Positions 28,292-37,617 of a stretch of 64,000 nucleotides of DNA are shown here, piece by piece; positions within the stretch are counted from its first letter, which is position 1; the number at the start of each line of letters is the position of its first letter. The DNA is taken from NCBI GenBank assembly GCA_039621445.1, contig CP154956.1:5330170-5394169 (forward strand), written 5' to 3'. Both the position numbers and the translations under genes were made by a program. Source of the stretch: Euglena gracilis (lineage: Eukaryota; Euglenida; Euglenophyceae; Euglenales). Below the pieces are notes generated by a model. The model had not been told where the DNA came from. It searched no databases and worked only from the letters and a program-made list of their open reading frames with translations.

Positions 28292-28299
28292 GAAATGTG

Positions 28300-28890
28300 G
28301 TGCAGTGGCCTAGGGCTGTGCAGGAAGGCCAATTGGGGGGAGGGGGGTCGGACCCCCCCCCCACGATGGCATCCGATGGAAGAAAATGCGAAGGCGCCAA
28401 AGGAGAACTTTGACCTAAAAATCGGCGCCCCTGGAAATACGGAAAGGCTGGTGGGGGGGTCGATGGGAGGATGGTAGGGGAGGGTCGACCCCCCCCCACC
28501 CACCACCCACATTACTGCTCTGGGGGGGGGGGCAGAACAAACATTCAGTTGGTGACGCCCCGGGGGGGGGGGGGGGAGCATTTCCGCTGGTCCAAAGGCA
28601 CCCACCCACTTTTTCCGAAAACCCATCCATGCATGACTCCACCCCGGGGGGGGGGGGATTGGCCCATCAACCCACCCAAAACCTGTCACGAGGCACTAAC
28701 TCAAAAACAAGCAGTTATTTTGGTTTACTAACCCAGAACGGGGCGAACTGAAATTAGACACTTGACCCCCCCCCTGCACCCCCCCGTTCCTCCAACGCCT
28801 CCTCCCCTGCTCTCGGCAGTATCCCTTTGTTTGTACAAAGGCCCACAATTAACAATGTGGTGCATGGGTGGTTACTGCGGTGCACGAGTA
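28300..28890. other. G-run-rich stretch, no supportable gene
   Basis: Contains at least eight G- or C-runs of 8 to 15 bp and a fragment (AAAGGAGAACTTTGACC) shared with 23.2 kb. Probably fragments of several C-run/G-run elements. Confidence 0.45.
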
Positions 28891-29166
28891 CCGGGGGGGG
28901 GGGGAAATTTTCGTGCCAGAGAAATTTTGCGGCGACAAATTTCGCGGACGAAAAATTTCGCGGGATTCCTTAAAAATGTCCGGAAATATTTCGCAGGATT
29001 TTTTCCTGTGAAGCAAAAAAGGGAAGCCTTGAGCACCTGAAAGGGAATACATGGACAAAAATTTCGCGGGATTCCTTAAAAATGTCCGGAAATATTTTGC
29101 GGGATTTGCTTCCGCGAAATTTGTCCGTGCAAATTTTCTCTAGGGCAAAATTCCCCCCCCCCCGGT
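28889..29166. mobile_element. TIR element with inward G-run and C-run (TACCGGGG...CCCCGGTA)
   Basis: Left end TACCGGGGGGG... then GAAATTTTCG; right end GGCAAAATTCCCCC... then CGGTA. Inside, an imperfect direct repeat (AAATTTCGCGGGATTCC then TTAAAAATGTCCGGAAATA) occurs twice. Here the homopolymers run G first and C last, the reverse of the other families. No clear target duplication. Confidence 0.65.
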
Positions 29167-29336
29167 AGTGAATTGTAATAAATCATGGTAATCACTGATC
29201 ACTTTAATTTTTCTCGTCCCTTCCCTTTGCCTTACTGCAAGCCCACGAGCCAGCCGCTGGACTGTGCAAAAAGGCACATACATAATTTTTAAGTGGCTTA
29301 TTTATTCCTCATTTCCCCCACCACATCCTTCCCCAC

Positions 29337-29639
29337 ATGAGAATTCTGTTCGCCGGGGCTACAATGAACGCAAGGGCAGTGGCAGGGAATTACACACTCC
29401 TCAGATGCAACTCTATCAATGCCTGCTGTTGCTTATCAAGGCTGATTTTTTTCCATGATTCCAAGAAATCCAGCCTGAACTGTGGCCGTATAAAAATTGG
29501 AATTAATCACAAACCATACCCTGGTGAACTCTTCCAAAAACTGTTTTTGCTGTTAGCATTATCAACCGCGTCAAAAACAGACAAGCATTTCATTCCATTC
29601 ATTCCATTTTGTTTGCAAAAGTTATCAAAAGTCAGGTGA
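29337..29639 (+). CDS. Possible protein, 100 codons
   Basis: ATG at 29337 to TGA at 29637. Reads MRILFAGATMNARAVAGNYT, then CGRIKIGINHKPYPGELFQK and TASKTDKHFIPFIPFCLQKL. Natural composition, no family recognised. A separate plus frame overlaps the first third. Confidence 0.35.
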   Translation: MRILFAGATMNARAVAGNYTLLRCNSINACCCLSRLIFFHDSKKSSLNCGRIKIGINHKPYPGELFQKLFLLLALSTASKTDKHFIPFIPFCLQKLSKVR

Positions 29640-29761
29640 CACGATGGCCATGGTGACACGTAACCATAGCCTCTTCCCAAGTCCGCAAATGGAACAAATC
29701 AAACACAAGGCATGGAAAGGTTGTTGTACGTTTTTTCAAACACCTTTGAAATTTGTATGAT

Positions 29762-30198
29762 TTATGCATGATTCAGGCGTTTGAAAACTGTGAAGAGTCC
29801 AGACACATATAGGTGTGCAGTATGTGAACGGTGAACACCATCCGTTAGTGTAGATTTTTTTGGCCAAATGGCATTTGATACATTAATGCATTTAAACCCT
29901 TGTAAAAATGAGAGAAAATTTTCTATCAAACCGGACGGTACACCTACTAGGGAAAACTTTCCCCTCATTTGCAACACTATGTTTTGAAAACCATGGGTGT
30001 TTTGAACAATCGTTCGCACTGTTTACTCCAAAAATTGTTGAAAACACAACGTCCTGCACATTTTCAAAGAAAAATCGAAAAATCAAATACAATGAAAAAG
30101 AAAACAGGCTGCTAAGAAACCCCAACCTGGAAGAAACAAAAAAGGCTTCAAAAAATAAGGTTAGCTCATGGATATGGATGGGGAACAAATGCACATGA
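29762..30198. CDS. Region open on both strands
   Basis: Plus: 96 codons at 29908-30198 (MRENFLSNRTVHLLGKTFPS; KKNRKIKYNEKENRLLRNPN). Minus: 85 codons at 29762-30019 (GVPSGLIENFLSFLQGFKCI). Only one can be the gene. The plus frame has the better charge balance. Family unknown. Confidence 0.3.
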
Positions 30199-30263
30199 AT
30201 ATCCAGGTGTCACCGGGGAGTTCAACACCCCAGGCAGGCTGCTGGCACTTCAAACCCTTCACG

Positions 30264-30405
30264 CTACACCGCAGCAATGCCTCCAGGGGGTTCTGGCCGC
30301 TGGAGGCGCTGGACGCGGGGCGGGGGCAGCCCCCAGCTCAGCAGCAGCTCCTGCAGCCGGGGCAGGTTGGCCACCCGGAAGCCCCCGGCAGGGCGGTGCC
30401 CGATT
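30264..30405 (-). CDS. Terminal exon candidate ending in TAG
   Basis: The minus strand reads IGHRPAGGFRVANLPRLQEL, LLSWGLPPPRVQRLQRPEPP and GGIAAV, then TAG at 30264-30266. The leucine-rich, arginine-containing composition and GC-rich codons match the other minus-strand exons. It lies upstream of the GT31 gene on the same strand, so it is probably the 3' end of a different gene whose other exons may be those at 31.3 and 31.8 kb. Product unknown. Confidence 0.45.
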
Positions 30406-30474
30406 TTTCCAATGGGCTTTTCCGGTTCTACTCCATTGACCACAATAAGTGGGTAGCCACTCATGCGCATTTTA

Positions 30475-30900
30475 GGACCCCCCAAAAATAAGACCCCCCC
30501 CCCCAAAATAAGACCCCCTTGCCAATTTTCAGCAAAACTCCAAAAACTATTAAAAAAACACCCCTGGTGATTTTCAGGGAAAATCCAAAAAATACACCCA
30601 AAAAAAAACTGTGAAAATGCCCCAAATGGGTGATTTATTGACATCTTTGATCTCTGCCCATTTTGCATGTGTGAAAATCGACGTTTTTTAAGACAGTTTT
30701 GCTAATTGCTGAAAATCACCCGCTTTTCTCCTGTTTTTTGGACCTTCCGCGGGAAGCCTTTTTTTCGGTCGAATTCTTCAGCAAAAAACCAAAAAAAGAG
30801 GCCTCCCAAAAAATAACAGATAGAAAAAATAGACCCTTGGGATTTTCAGCAGCAGGCCCAAAAAGTAGACCTGGGGCCTCATTTGGGGGGGGGGGGGTAT
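30475..30900. mobile_element. AAAATAAGACC-type element, decayed or composite
   Basis: Left end has two copies of CCCCAAAAATAAGACC-type sequence; the interior repeats TTTTCAGC, CAAAAA and GCCCAAAAAGTAGACCTGG; the right edge is a G-run at about 30,885-30,898 without a clear inverted end. It is related to the 14.1 and 26.2 kb copies. Confidence 0.45.
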
Positions 30901-31249
30901 TGGGAGTCCCCCAATTCCTTTTCAGCACCCGGTGCTCTCGAGCGTGACAGATGGGGGACCCAATGTGAAACAAGGCAGTATATCCCACAAAGGCGAGCAT
31001 CTTCCAAATGAATAGTCTGCCAAAGAATTCAGGCTGAGAGAGCCCACATTAAATCCTAGTGGACGCCGCGTGAGCAGAGGGCATTCCATGGGAGGGGAGG
31101 CAGGCATAAAAAATGTGCCACCGAAACACTAGAGAAATAAAAAATAAATAAAAACAGCAAACATGGATGAAGTGCCCTAAGAAGGCTGGTTGGGCCTGTG
31201 AAATGCATATCAGATCTAACCTTCGGGTGCGGTTGGGGAGGCAGGCAGA

Positions 31250-31372
31250 TGCAACCCCCAAGCACACCCAACCCTGGCCACGCAGGTCCACGTCGTAGGG
31301 CGTCTCCGGCGTCCAGTCCTGGAGGCTGCACCAATGCCAGGGCCACGCAGGAGGGCAAGAGAGGACACCGCC
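31250..31372 (-). CDS. Exon candidate, unrecognised
   Basis: The minus strand reads LSCPPAWPWHWCSLQDWTPE, TPYDVDLRGQGWVCLG and VASACLPNRT. The tryptophan-rich start and acidic middle are distinctive. A CAGG|GTTGGG donor-like site occurs within it near 31,274. Likely part of the same gene as the exons at 30.3 and 31.8 kb. Confidence 0.42.
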
Positions 31373-31428
31373 CCCCCACGTCCCCCCTTGGAGGTGGGAG
31401 CTCGGATCACTCAAGAGGAAACAGTACA

Positions 31429-31429
<1 letters not shown>

Positions 31430-31473
<44 letters not shown>

Positions 31474-31530
31474 GCGCGCGCACACACACACACACACAAA
31501 CACACACGCACACACAGAGAGAGAGAGAGG
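31430..31530. repeat. (CA)n / (CG)n / (GA)n compound microsatellite
   Basis: CA repeat with an internal CGCGCG tract and a terminal GAGAGA tract. Confidence 0.95.
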
Positions 31531-31595
31531 AGGGAGAGCTCCTTCTGGTTTGGGCTGGGGAACTCCCTGACGTCCCAGACGCGGCCTCTTGACTA

Positions 31596-31718
31596 ACCCC
31601 CCCCCCTAACAGTAGGGCGTGCCCTCTACAAGAGCAGGGTCCAAATAGTAGAGCACCCCCCCCTCTGGCGAAGCGAGCGTCCACTACAAGAGCGCCCGCT
31701 CTACAATTAGGGGGGGGG
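31596..31718. mobile_element. C-run/G-run TIR MITE inserted beside an exon
   Basis: Left end ACCCCCC... then TAACAGTAGGGCG; right end CCGCTCTACAATTAGGGGG.... The direct repeat GGCCTC flanks it (31583-31588 and 31722-31727). On the minus strand the exon on one side ends GAGGCC and the far side resumes GAGGCC with the same reading frame. Confidence 0.62.
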
Positions 31719-31721
31719 TAT

Positions 31722-31839
31722 GGCCTCCGGCATCTCGAGCAAAACCTTGGGCCCCCGAAAGCTTCCGGCAGCAGCAACCCAGCCATTGACACCGTGCCAG
31801 ATGGTTCCAACGATGGCATTCCTGACGCGGCCTTGGACG
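31722..31839 (-). CDS. Exon candidate disrupted by a MITE
   Basis: After a CCCCACAG acceptor (31840-31847) the minus strand reads VQGRVRNAIVGTIWHGVNGW, VAAAGSFRGPKVLLEMPEA. Reading stops at the C-run of the 31.6-kb element. If the element and one GAGGCC copy are removed, the frame continues ASGTSGSSPAQTRRSS. A second minus frame upstream (RGQFWAELLQAQGGTNTSL, 31,850-31,900) may be a further exon. Family not recognised; GTIWHGVNGW is distinctive and could be used for a search. Confidence 0.48.
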
Positions 31840-32139
31840 CTGTGGGGCCGGGGAGAGGGACGTGTTGGTCCCCCCCTGCGCTTGGAGGAGCTCGGCCCAG
31901 AATTGGCCCCGTGGCATCGCCGCTTTGGTGTCGTCGGGGTGGTGTGGAGCTCTGGCGCAGCCGGGATTGGGGGCGGGGTCGAAATGAGGTTAAAATTGAA
32001 CTTGACAAAATGAAAAAGATGAAGAAAAAAAGAAAAACGAAAAAATGAAGTTGGGGCATTGAAAGGAGATGAATTGGCACGTGTAGATTACTTCGACTCG
32101 CCTGAACTTGACAATCCTGGGGGTGGGGGAGTTGCCCTG

Positions 32140-32350
32140 GAGTCCCTTGGCAGGTGGGCACTACCCTTCCCCTTTGTGGGTCGGTGCCTGCCTGATTGCG
32201 GGCCAAAAACTGCCTAAAAACGGCCCTTCTGGGCTCCAGCGCCTTCGGTGCCGGAAGTGCCTTAGCCAAGTGCCCAGACACTTTTGGCCATGTACCTAAC
32301 CCCGGGGGGTACCCTGGAGTGCCTGTCCAGGCAGGCACCCCCCTCCTGAG
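32140..32350. repeat. Dispersed repeat body copy
   Basis: GTGGGTCGGTGCCTGCCTGA, AAAAACGGCCCTTCTGGGC, the hairpin CAGCGCCTTCGGTGCCGG, CCAGACACTTTTGGCC and GGAGTGCCTGTCCAGGCAGG follow the family order seen at 5.9, 41.8 and 45.5 kb. Clear hAT ends are not seen here. Confidence 0.6.
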
Positions 32351-32394
32351 GGCCGTCAGCCTCGCAATAAAATTCAGTCTGCCATCGACGGAAC

Positions 32395-32577
32395 TTAAGA
32401 CGGATAGAGAGCGTGAGCTGCTTCATTATCTACAAATATGTGTCCTTGCTTTTCAGAGAGGCAGCGGGTCATTAAACCTCCTGCTAAAATTACATTTTGC
32501 CAGCATGGTGCGTAATGTAAATTATCTGCGAGCAGGCTGGCTTTTGGTGCATCACATTCCTGAAGGCACACATTGTA
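32395..32577 (-). CDS. Possible terminal exon, 60 codons
   Basis: The minus strand reads CLQECDAPKASLLADNLHYA, PCWQNVILAGGLMTRCLSEK and QGHIFVDNEAAHALYPS, ending at TAA 32395. The plus strand is open too (ERELLHYLQICVLAFQRGS). Composition of the minus frame is slightly better. It stops exactly at the left end of the next element. Confidence 0.35.
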   Translation of the reverse strand, partial: YNVCLQECDAPKASLLADNLHYAPCWQNVILAGGLMTRCLSEKQGHIFVDNEAAHALYPS

Positions 32578-32974
32578 AACCCCCCAAATATAACCCCCCA
32601 AATATAAACCCCCCCCTGAGGACCTTGAAATCCCGCCCGAATATAAAACCCCCCTCCGGCGCGAAGCGCAGGAAGGAAAAAATTCGACAAAATATCTTCT
32701 GAAATTGTGATTTTTGGTAGATTTGGGAGCAATTTTTACCAAAAATGTGTGAAAATTGCTCTTTCGCCCGAAAAGTGAAACTTTTGGACCCCCAAGGGTC
32801 AAGGGTGGGCGTATTTGTGATTTTGGACCAAAAAAGTGACTACTGGATCCCGCCAGGAAGCTGATTTTCCCGACCAAATAAAAAAAACCCCCAAATATAA
32901 AACCTCCGTGGGGGTCTTGAAATTTCCACCCAAATATAAAACCGGGGGAGTTTATATTTGGGGGGGGGGGTAAC
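32575..32974. mobile_element. C-run/G-run TIR element (AAATATAAAC family)
   Basis: Left end GTAAACCCCCCAAATATAAC; right end GTTTATATTTGGGGG... then GGTAACAG. Within it AATATAAAACC and C-run units are repeated near both ends, and the hairpin CCGGCGCGAAGCGC lies near 32,660. A GT at the left edge and AACAG at the right edge resemble splice signals. Confidence 0.72.
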
Positions 32975-32998
32975 AGTCCCACTATCCTATTCCATTGA

Positions 32999-33202
32999 GT
33001 GGAGGCTGCACTTCCAAATAACGTGACGCAAAGTCTATCTGGTCAAAGCAATTTTGTGTCTGATATGACTGGAGGGAACTGGACAGCCGCTGTCAGACTT
33101 GGGATGCTGCCTTGGCTATTGGGCCTCTGGAAAGACACAATTTCTGGAAAAGCAGAACGCGGAAGACAATATGGATCGAAATGTAATGTGAAAAATAAAT
33201 AA
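32999..33202 (+). CDS. Possible small protein, 67 codons
   Basis: Reads MEAALPNNVTQSLSGQSNFV, SDMTGGNWTAAVRLGMLPWL and KDTISGKAERGRQYGSK. A minus frame overlaps (FPEIVSFQRPNSQGSIPSL). Undecided strand, no family. Confidence 0.28.
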   Translation: MEAALPNNVTQSLSGQSNFVSDMTGGNWTAAVRLGMLPWLLGLWKDTISGKAERGRQYGSKCNVKNK

Positions 33203-33299
33203 TGCCAGAATGCCAGAATGCCATAGAATGAGTCCTTACATATCGGAGGGTAGGGGGGGTGGGCTACGGTGCACCACTCAGTGCGGTGGAGCTGAACCA

Positions 33300-33540
33300 T
33301 CAGTACTCTCTTGATCGTCGCTCAGGAGCAGGAGCCGAGAGAAATTGGGGGCAGGCTTGCATGGGGCAACAACGGCTACAGCCAGCCTTGCATGCCAGCA
33401 GACATACCACATGCTGGATGCATGCCTGGATGGAGGGGCTTGGGGCCCTCCGCCGAAGTAGAGCGCGCCACGAACTGACTGGCATGCCAACGGAGGGGAC
33501 GCCAGCGGTGAGGTCAGGCCCATACCCCTGTGTCGGGCAG
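33300..33540 (-). CDS. Possible exon, unrecognised
   Basis: The minus frame reads GYGPDLTAGVPSVGMPVSSW, RALLRRRAPSPSIQACIQHV and VCLLACKAGCSRCC. It is cysteine-rich and moderately protein-like; an alternative minus frame (SVRGALYFGGGPQAPPSRH) overlaps. Confidence 0.25.
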
Positions 33541-34102
33541 TACCGGGGCGGGGGTCAGCAGTTGGGCGAAATTGGGGCACACAACCAAACTTGACCAAAA
33601 TGGTCCCCCCAGCACTGGGCTTCGGAACACGTACGACACGTGCGGACCTCCTGACCTTGTGCTGACGCCACTGACGTTTGTTTCCGAACAGCCGTTAAAA
33701 CAGCCAATGTTAATTCTGACCGGGCAGGATTTCCTAGGTAGGAGGTTGAACAAGCTGGAAATAGGGACAAATAGCGATAATAAGAACAGCATTCCAACCC
33801 CCCCCCCTGTCCAAGCTAATTGTGCATTGTGAGGCCAGGTTTATTTTGGCTTCATTGACAAAAAAAAAATCCGGGAAGAAGCAGGGGTTTGTGCTTACCC
33901 TGAAACGGATAGCTGCGGATGACTATGGAGAACTACATCAGCCCGAAACCCCCAAATACGGATAACTCTGGATAACTTCGGATAAGCGACTCCCAGGTAC
34001 GGATAACTACGGATGACTACAGATAACTATGGATCACTATGGTTTTGAGGTCTGGCATGGCTGACGAGCAAGCACCTCTGGTCAGCCATGCCCTTGGGCC
34101 CA

Positions 34103-34182
34103 ACATCGCCCAGCATCGCCCAGCATCGCCCAGCATCGCTCAGCATCGCCCAGCATCGCCCAGCATCGCCCAGCATCGCCTT
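34103..34182. repeat. 10-bp minisatellite (CAGCATCGCC)n
   Basis: Eight consecutive units, one with T for C. Confidence 0.95.
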
Positions 34183-34207
34183 TGGAGCCCTTGAAGGTGT
34201 ACCTATA

Positions 34208-34645
34208 ATGCCTGCTACTTTTGCCGCTCTAGCCCACTTTTGGCTACTTTTGGCCATCTTTGGTTGCTTTTTGACCACTTTGACCAATTTTGACTGCTTT
34301 TTGCCCACTTTGACCACTTTTGACTGCTTTTTGACCACTTTTGCCCATATTTGCTGCCTTTTGACCAATTTTGACTGCTTCTTGACCACTTTTGCTGCTT
34401 TTTGCCCACCTTTGCCCATTTCCAACCACCTTTGCAGCTTCTTGATCACTTTTGCTGCTTTTTGACCACTTTTGGCCCCTTTTGCCTGCTTTTTGACCAC
34501 TTTTGACAAATTTTGTTGCTTTTCGACCACTTTTGCCAACGTTTGCTACTTTTTGCCCACTTTTGGCCATTGTTGCAGCTTTTTGATCACTTTCATTTTT
34601 TTGCCCACTTTTGCTGCTTTCTGACCACTTTTACCCACTTTCAGT
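34208..34645. repeat. Degenerate minisatellite (TTTTTGACCACTTTTGC-like)
   Basis: About 20 degenerate units of 18-24 bp. The minus strand is open through both minisatellites for 170 codons (34027-34539), reading lysine-rich KVVKKQSK repeats followed by GDAGRCWAML repeats. The repeat structure explains the open frame, so I do not call it a gene. Confidence 0.85.
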
Positions 34646-35273
34646 GACGAGGACTTTTGACTGAGGGGGAGGCGGAGGGGTATCACACATTAGTGCACAT
34701 TTTCATGTAGTATATGCACACCATATTCTTTTTGATGGTGGTTTTTAATCTATTCAGAGGTCTTACTGCACTCAATCTGTCTTCTTCATTCTTCTTTATT
34801 ATATTTCAACCTTTTTTGGATGGTTCGCCCAGTGCTGGGTTGCGGACCCACAAGAACTCCAATTGAAAATTTCGGATAAATTAAACGTTGTCAAAAATTG
34901 TCGATAAAAATGCAGTTTTTTTGGTGCTTTATAAAGAAGATGTCAGCTGAAAAGTTGGAACCACCCACAAAATCCCAACAAATCCTGATAACACCACTGG
35001 GGGGGGGGGTGTAATTTGGGTTCTGGCGGAAAACCTGAGGTCGGGGGCTTCTATTTGGGGCTTTGTGGGGGGGGGGGTTCATTGCATATGGTTCATTTGC
35101 TGAAGCCTGGCCACTTCCAGGGATTGGTGTTTACACGTAGTTGGGGGGTCAAATTCTTACCCGTAGTTATCTGTAGTTACGTAGTTTTCTGGAGTTATCC
35201 GCAGTTGCAAAAACGCGTACATCGAGGAATTTGCAGGATGGAAGAAAGATGGTGGAGGTAGGCCACGCAACCC

Positions 35274-35561
35274 TTGGGTCGGGCCCCTTCATTTCTCACG
35301 ACCATCCCCTTGCGACGTTTGGCTGTGGGCAAAAAATTTGGGTGTTTGCGAGTCCCAGCGCCCAAGCCACAGGCTCAGCAGGGGAATGACATGGGGGCCA
35401 GGCTGAGGCCGGTGAGATGCCCTGCCTCTGCGGGCCGGAGACTCGACCACCCCAGCTTTTTCCCTTTCCGTTCCGTGTCCCCTTCCAACCCCCCCGCACA
35501 CGCCTGTCTGTCCGTCTCCCCATGCCACAGGTCCACAGAAAACCTCGTGGTATACTGTTAA
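35274..35561 (+). CDS. Possible exon, weak
   Basis: Plus reads RLAVGKKFGCLRVPAPKPQA then RPVRCPASAGRRLDHPSFFP. All three minus frames are also largely open (for example PHVIPLLSLWLGRWDSQTP), so the strand is undecided. Confidence 0.22.
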   Translation: MGRAPSFLTTIPLRRLAVGKKFGCLRVPAPKPQAQQGNDMGARLRPVRCPASAGRRLDHPSFFPFRSVSPSNPPAHACLSVSPCHRSTENLVVYC

Positions 35562-35918
35562 AAACCGACCAACGGGGTGAAAATTAGAAACATGGGTCGG
35601 GGCCAGGTTGGGCGGTGCTCAGCCAAAGCAAGGGCTGATGAGGGACAAAAGGCAACCCTCAAACACACTTGGCCACCCCCCTCACCCCGTGGGGCGTCCC
35701 AGTGGTTAAATGGGGGGGGGGGGGGGGTCGTTGTTGGGCAAGTTTCTTCATTGGGGGTTTTCGCCAAGCCACCATTTTTTGGGTCATATTTTTTGTGATT
35801 AGTTTTGGCATAGGGTTAGGGTTACATTGGTATTTATTATGTCCTAGGGAAGTAATGGGAAGTTTTCTTTGAGGGGGATCCCGGACCCTCCTCAAACCCT
35901 TCCTCATTCTTCAAAACG

Positions 35919-36415
35919 ATTGCGGTGAATCCCAAACTGCCACAAACTCGCAGTGCCTGACTGGGACTTGAAAGGCAAGTGGCATGCTGGCCTCGGTGGC
36001 GGCAGCACGCTGATTGACGCTGTGGCGAGGCATTGTGTTGGGGACAGGCTCTGAAACCGCACATCTTACCCCCCCCGGGGCGGTTTGCTCTTGCCAAAAA
36101 AACAGTTGGCCACTTTTTTCGGGAAAACAGTCAGTCTCTACTCCCCCCGGGGGGGGTGGGGGGATTAGCAGAGAGATTGCGGTGATCCCCCCAAAACTGC
36201 AAAACTCGCAGTGCCTGACTGGGATCCTTGAAAGGCAAGCTGGCAGTGCTGGCCTCGGTGGAGGCAGCACGCTGGATGACGCTGTGGCGAGGATTGTGTT
36301 GGGGACAGCGCTCTGAAACCGCACAATCAGTACCCCCCACCGGGGGGTAGCTCTTGCAAAAAAACAGTTCGTCACTTTTTTCGGAAAACCAGTCAGTCAC
36401 TATCCCCCCAGGGGG
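35919..36415. repeat. Tandem duplication of a roughly 250-bp unit
   Basis: 35,919-36,168 and 36,175-36,415 share GATTGCGGTGA, CTCGCAGTGCCTGACTGGGA, TTGAAAGGCAAG, GCTGGCCTCGGTGG, GTTGGGGACAG, CTCTGAAACCGCACA, AAAACAGT and AACAGTCAGTC in order, with scattered indels. The CAGTCAGTCAC part belongs to the family at 23.5 kb. Confidence 0.85.
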
Positions 36416-36539
36416 GGAGGTCGGGCACTCTGGGATTCAAGGGAAACTGACCACAAACACAAAGAAAATGGCTCACAAAAAGGGTTCTGACGTCTGACGC
36501 CATCAGCAACGGGTCAATTTTGGTACTTTTTTTTTGCGA

Positions 36540-36905
36540 CCCCCCCTGGGAGGTTAGGGCCAAGAACCAGTCAGTGACTGTGAAAAAAAAAAAACCATTC
36601 AATCACCCCCGACACTGGCTAACCCCTACCCCCCCCCCCCCCCCGGGGGGATACCCTGTTCACCCCCACCTGACAAGGTCGTGCCTGGCACCAGGGACCA
36701 TACCGCTTACCACTCCCTGGTGGGGGAAGTGTTCACTTGTGGCCACTCGTACCGCAAAATGGCCAAAATCACATGATTTGGTCCAAGAAATTGGTCAAAA
36801 ATCAAAAAAAATCCGGCGCCTGGTGGCCACTTTCGGCCAATGCTGGCCGACCCCGCCCCCAGCGGTCTGGAGCCAAAAAACAGTCAGTCAGTCCTTTGAA
36901 AAAAC
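36540..36905. repeat. CAGTCAGTCA-type repeats and C-run fragments
   Basis: AAGAACCAGTCAGTGACTG (36,563) and AAAAACAGTCAGTCAGTCC (36,876) flank a C-run and a CACCTGACAAGGTCGTGCC fragment of the CTGACAGG family. Confidence 0.5.
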
Positions 36906-36934
36906 CGGTCATCAACCGGGGGGGGGGGCCCAAG

Positions 36935-37150
36935 GACCCTGACAGTTTCCCAGGGCAATACCTGTCACAGTTTCACAACACTTCGGGCATTCAGGAAGTC
37001 AATGAAAAATGACAAGACAGGTTGGAGGGGGACCTGGGACCCTGACAATTTCATACCATGAAAGATCGACTGGTGCTGGCCCCACCCCGACAGCTTCCCG
37101 GGCGGGGAACCCCTAACAGGTCCTCGGGCATGATAGTCTCTTAGGGGGGT
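36935..37150. mobile_element. Decayed CTGACAGGTTGGCC-family element
   Basis: GACCCTGACAGTTTCCCAGG, GACAAGACAGGTTGG, TGGGACCCTGACAATTTC and AACAGGTCCTCGGGCATGA appear in family order, but ends have decayed (TAGTCTCTTAGGGGGG). Confidence 0.55.
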
Positions 37151-37342
37151 TTGAATGATTGTTTGGTTTCAAACCCAGCGACCAAAGGCCCCCACCAGAG
37201 GTGGGCGGAGGGGAAAAAGGCCCAAAACGAAACAGCCCAAAAAGTGAGCATCAATCAAACTTTTGAATTTCATCATGTATGGACAGTTTTGCAAAAAGTG
37301 TGTTTGTTCTTCCACTAAAATTCATCCAGACCCCTGAAAATT

Positions 37343-37558
37343 TCACCTCTCGCCTTCCTTTGGGGAACAATCCTTGGTTCCTTCTGGGAGAGCCCTTTGG
37401 CACATGACGAATTGGACTTTTACACCTTTTTTGATAAAATAAAAAATAATTTTTGAGGTGGTTGGAACGCTGATCATCGGTGGCATGCTATCCACAGAAT
37501 TATGAAAAGCAATCGCGTGGCCAGTGCACTGACGCTTCTGCAACCGACCCACAAACAA
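37343..37558 (-). CDS. Possible protein, 71 codons
   Basis: Reads FVGRLQKRQCTGHAIAFHNS, VDSMPPMISVPTTSKIIFYF and CQRALPEGTKDCSPKEGER, ending at a TGA. A plus frame overlaps its 5' part. No recognised family. Confidence 0.35.
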   Translation of the reverse strand: MFVGRLQKRQCTGHAIAFHNSVDSMPPMISVPTTSKIIFYFIKKGVKVQFVMCQRALPEGTKDCSPKEGER

Positions 37559-37617
37559 CCCATCAAACGACCGAAAAAATTAACAAGTCGGACCATGGAT
37601 ACTACCTCCTCAGCAAG

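Larger units (their letters stand above)
33893..35210. mobile_element. Candidate 1.3-kb element with GGATAACTACGGAT-type inverted ends
   Basis: The left 150 bp repeat CGGATAACT, GGATGACTAC and AGATAACTA. The right end (35,155-35,205) carries the reverse complement (GTAGTTATCTGTAGTTACG, TGGAGTTATCCGCAGTTGC). Between them are two minisatellites and an AT-rich section. It could be a long TIR element with subterminal repeats. Exact ends and a target duplication were not found. Confidence 0.45.

Noticed and set aside
34027-34570. 170-codon lysine-rich KVVKKQSK protein
   Set aside because: The frame spans two minisatellites; the composition is explained by the repeat units.
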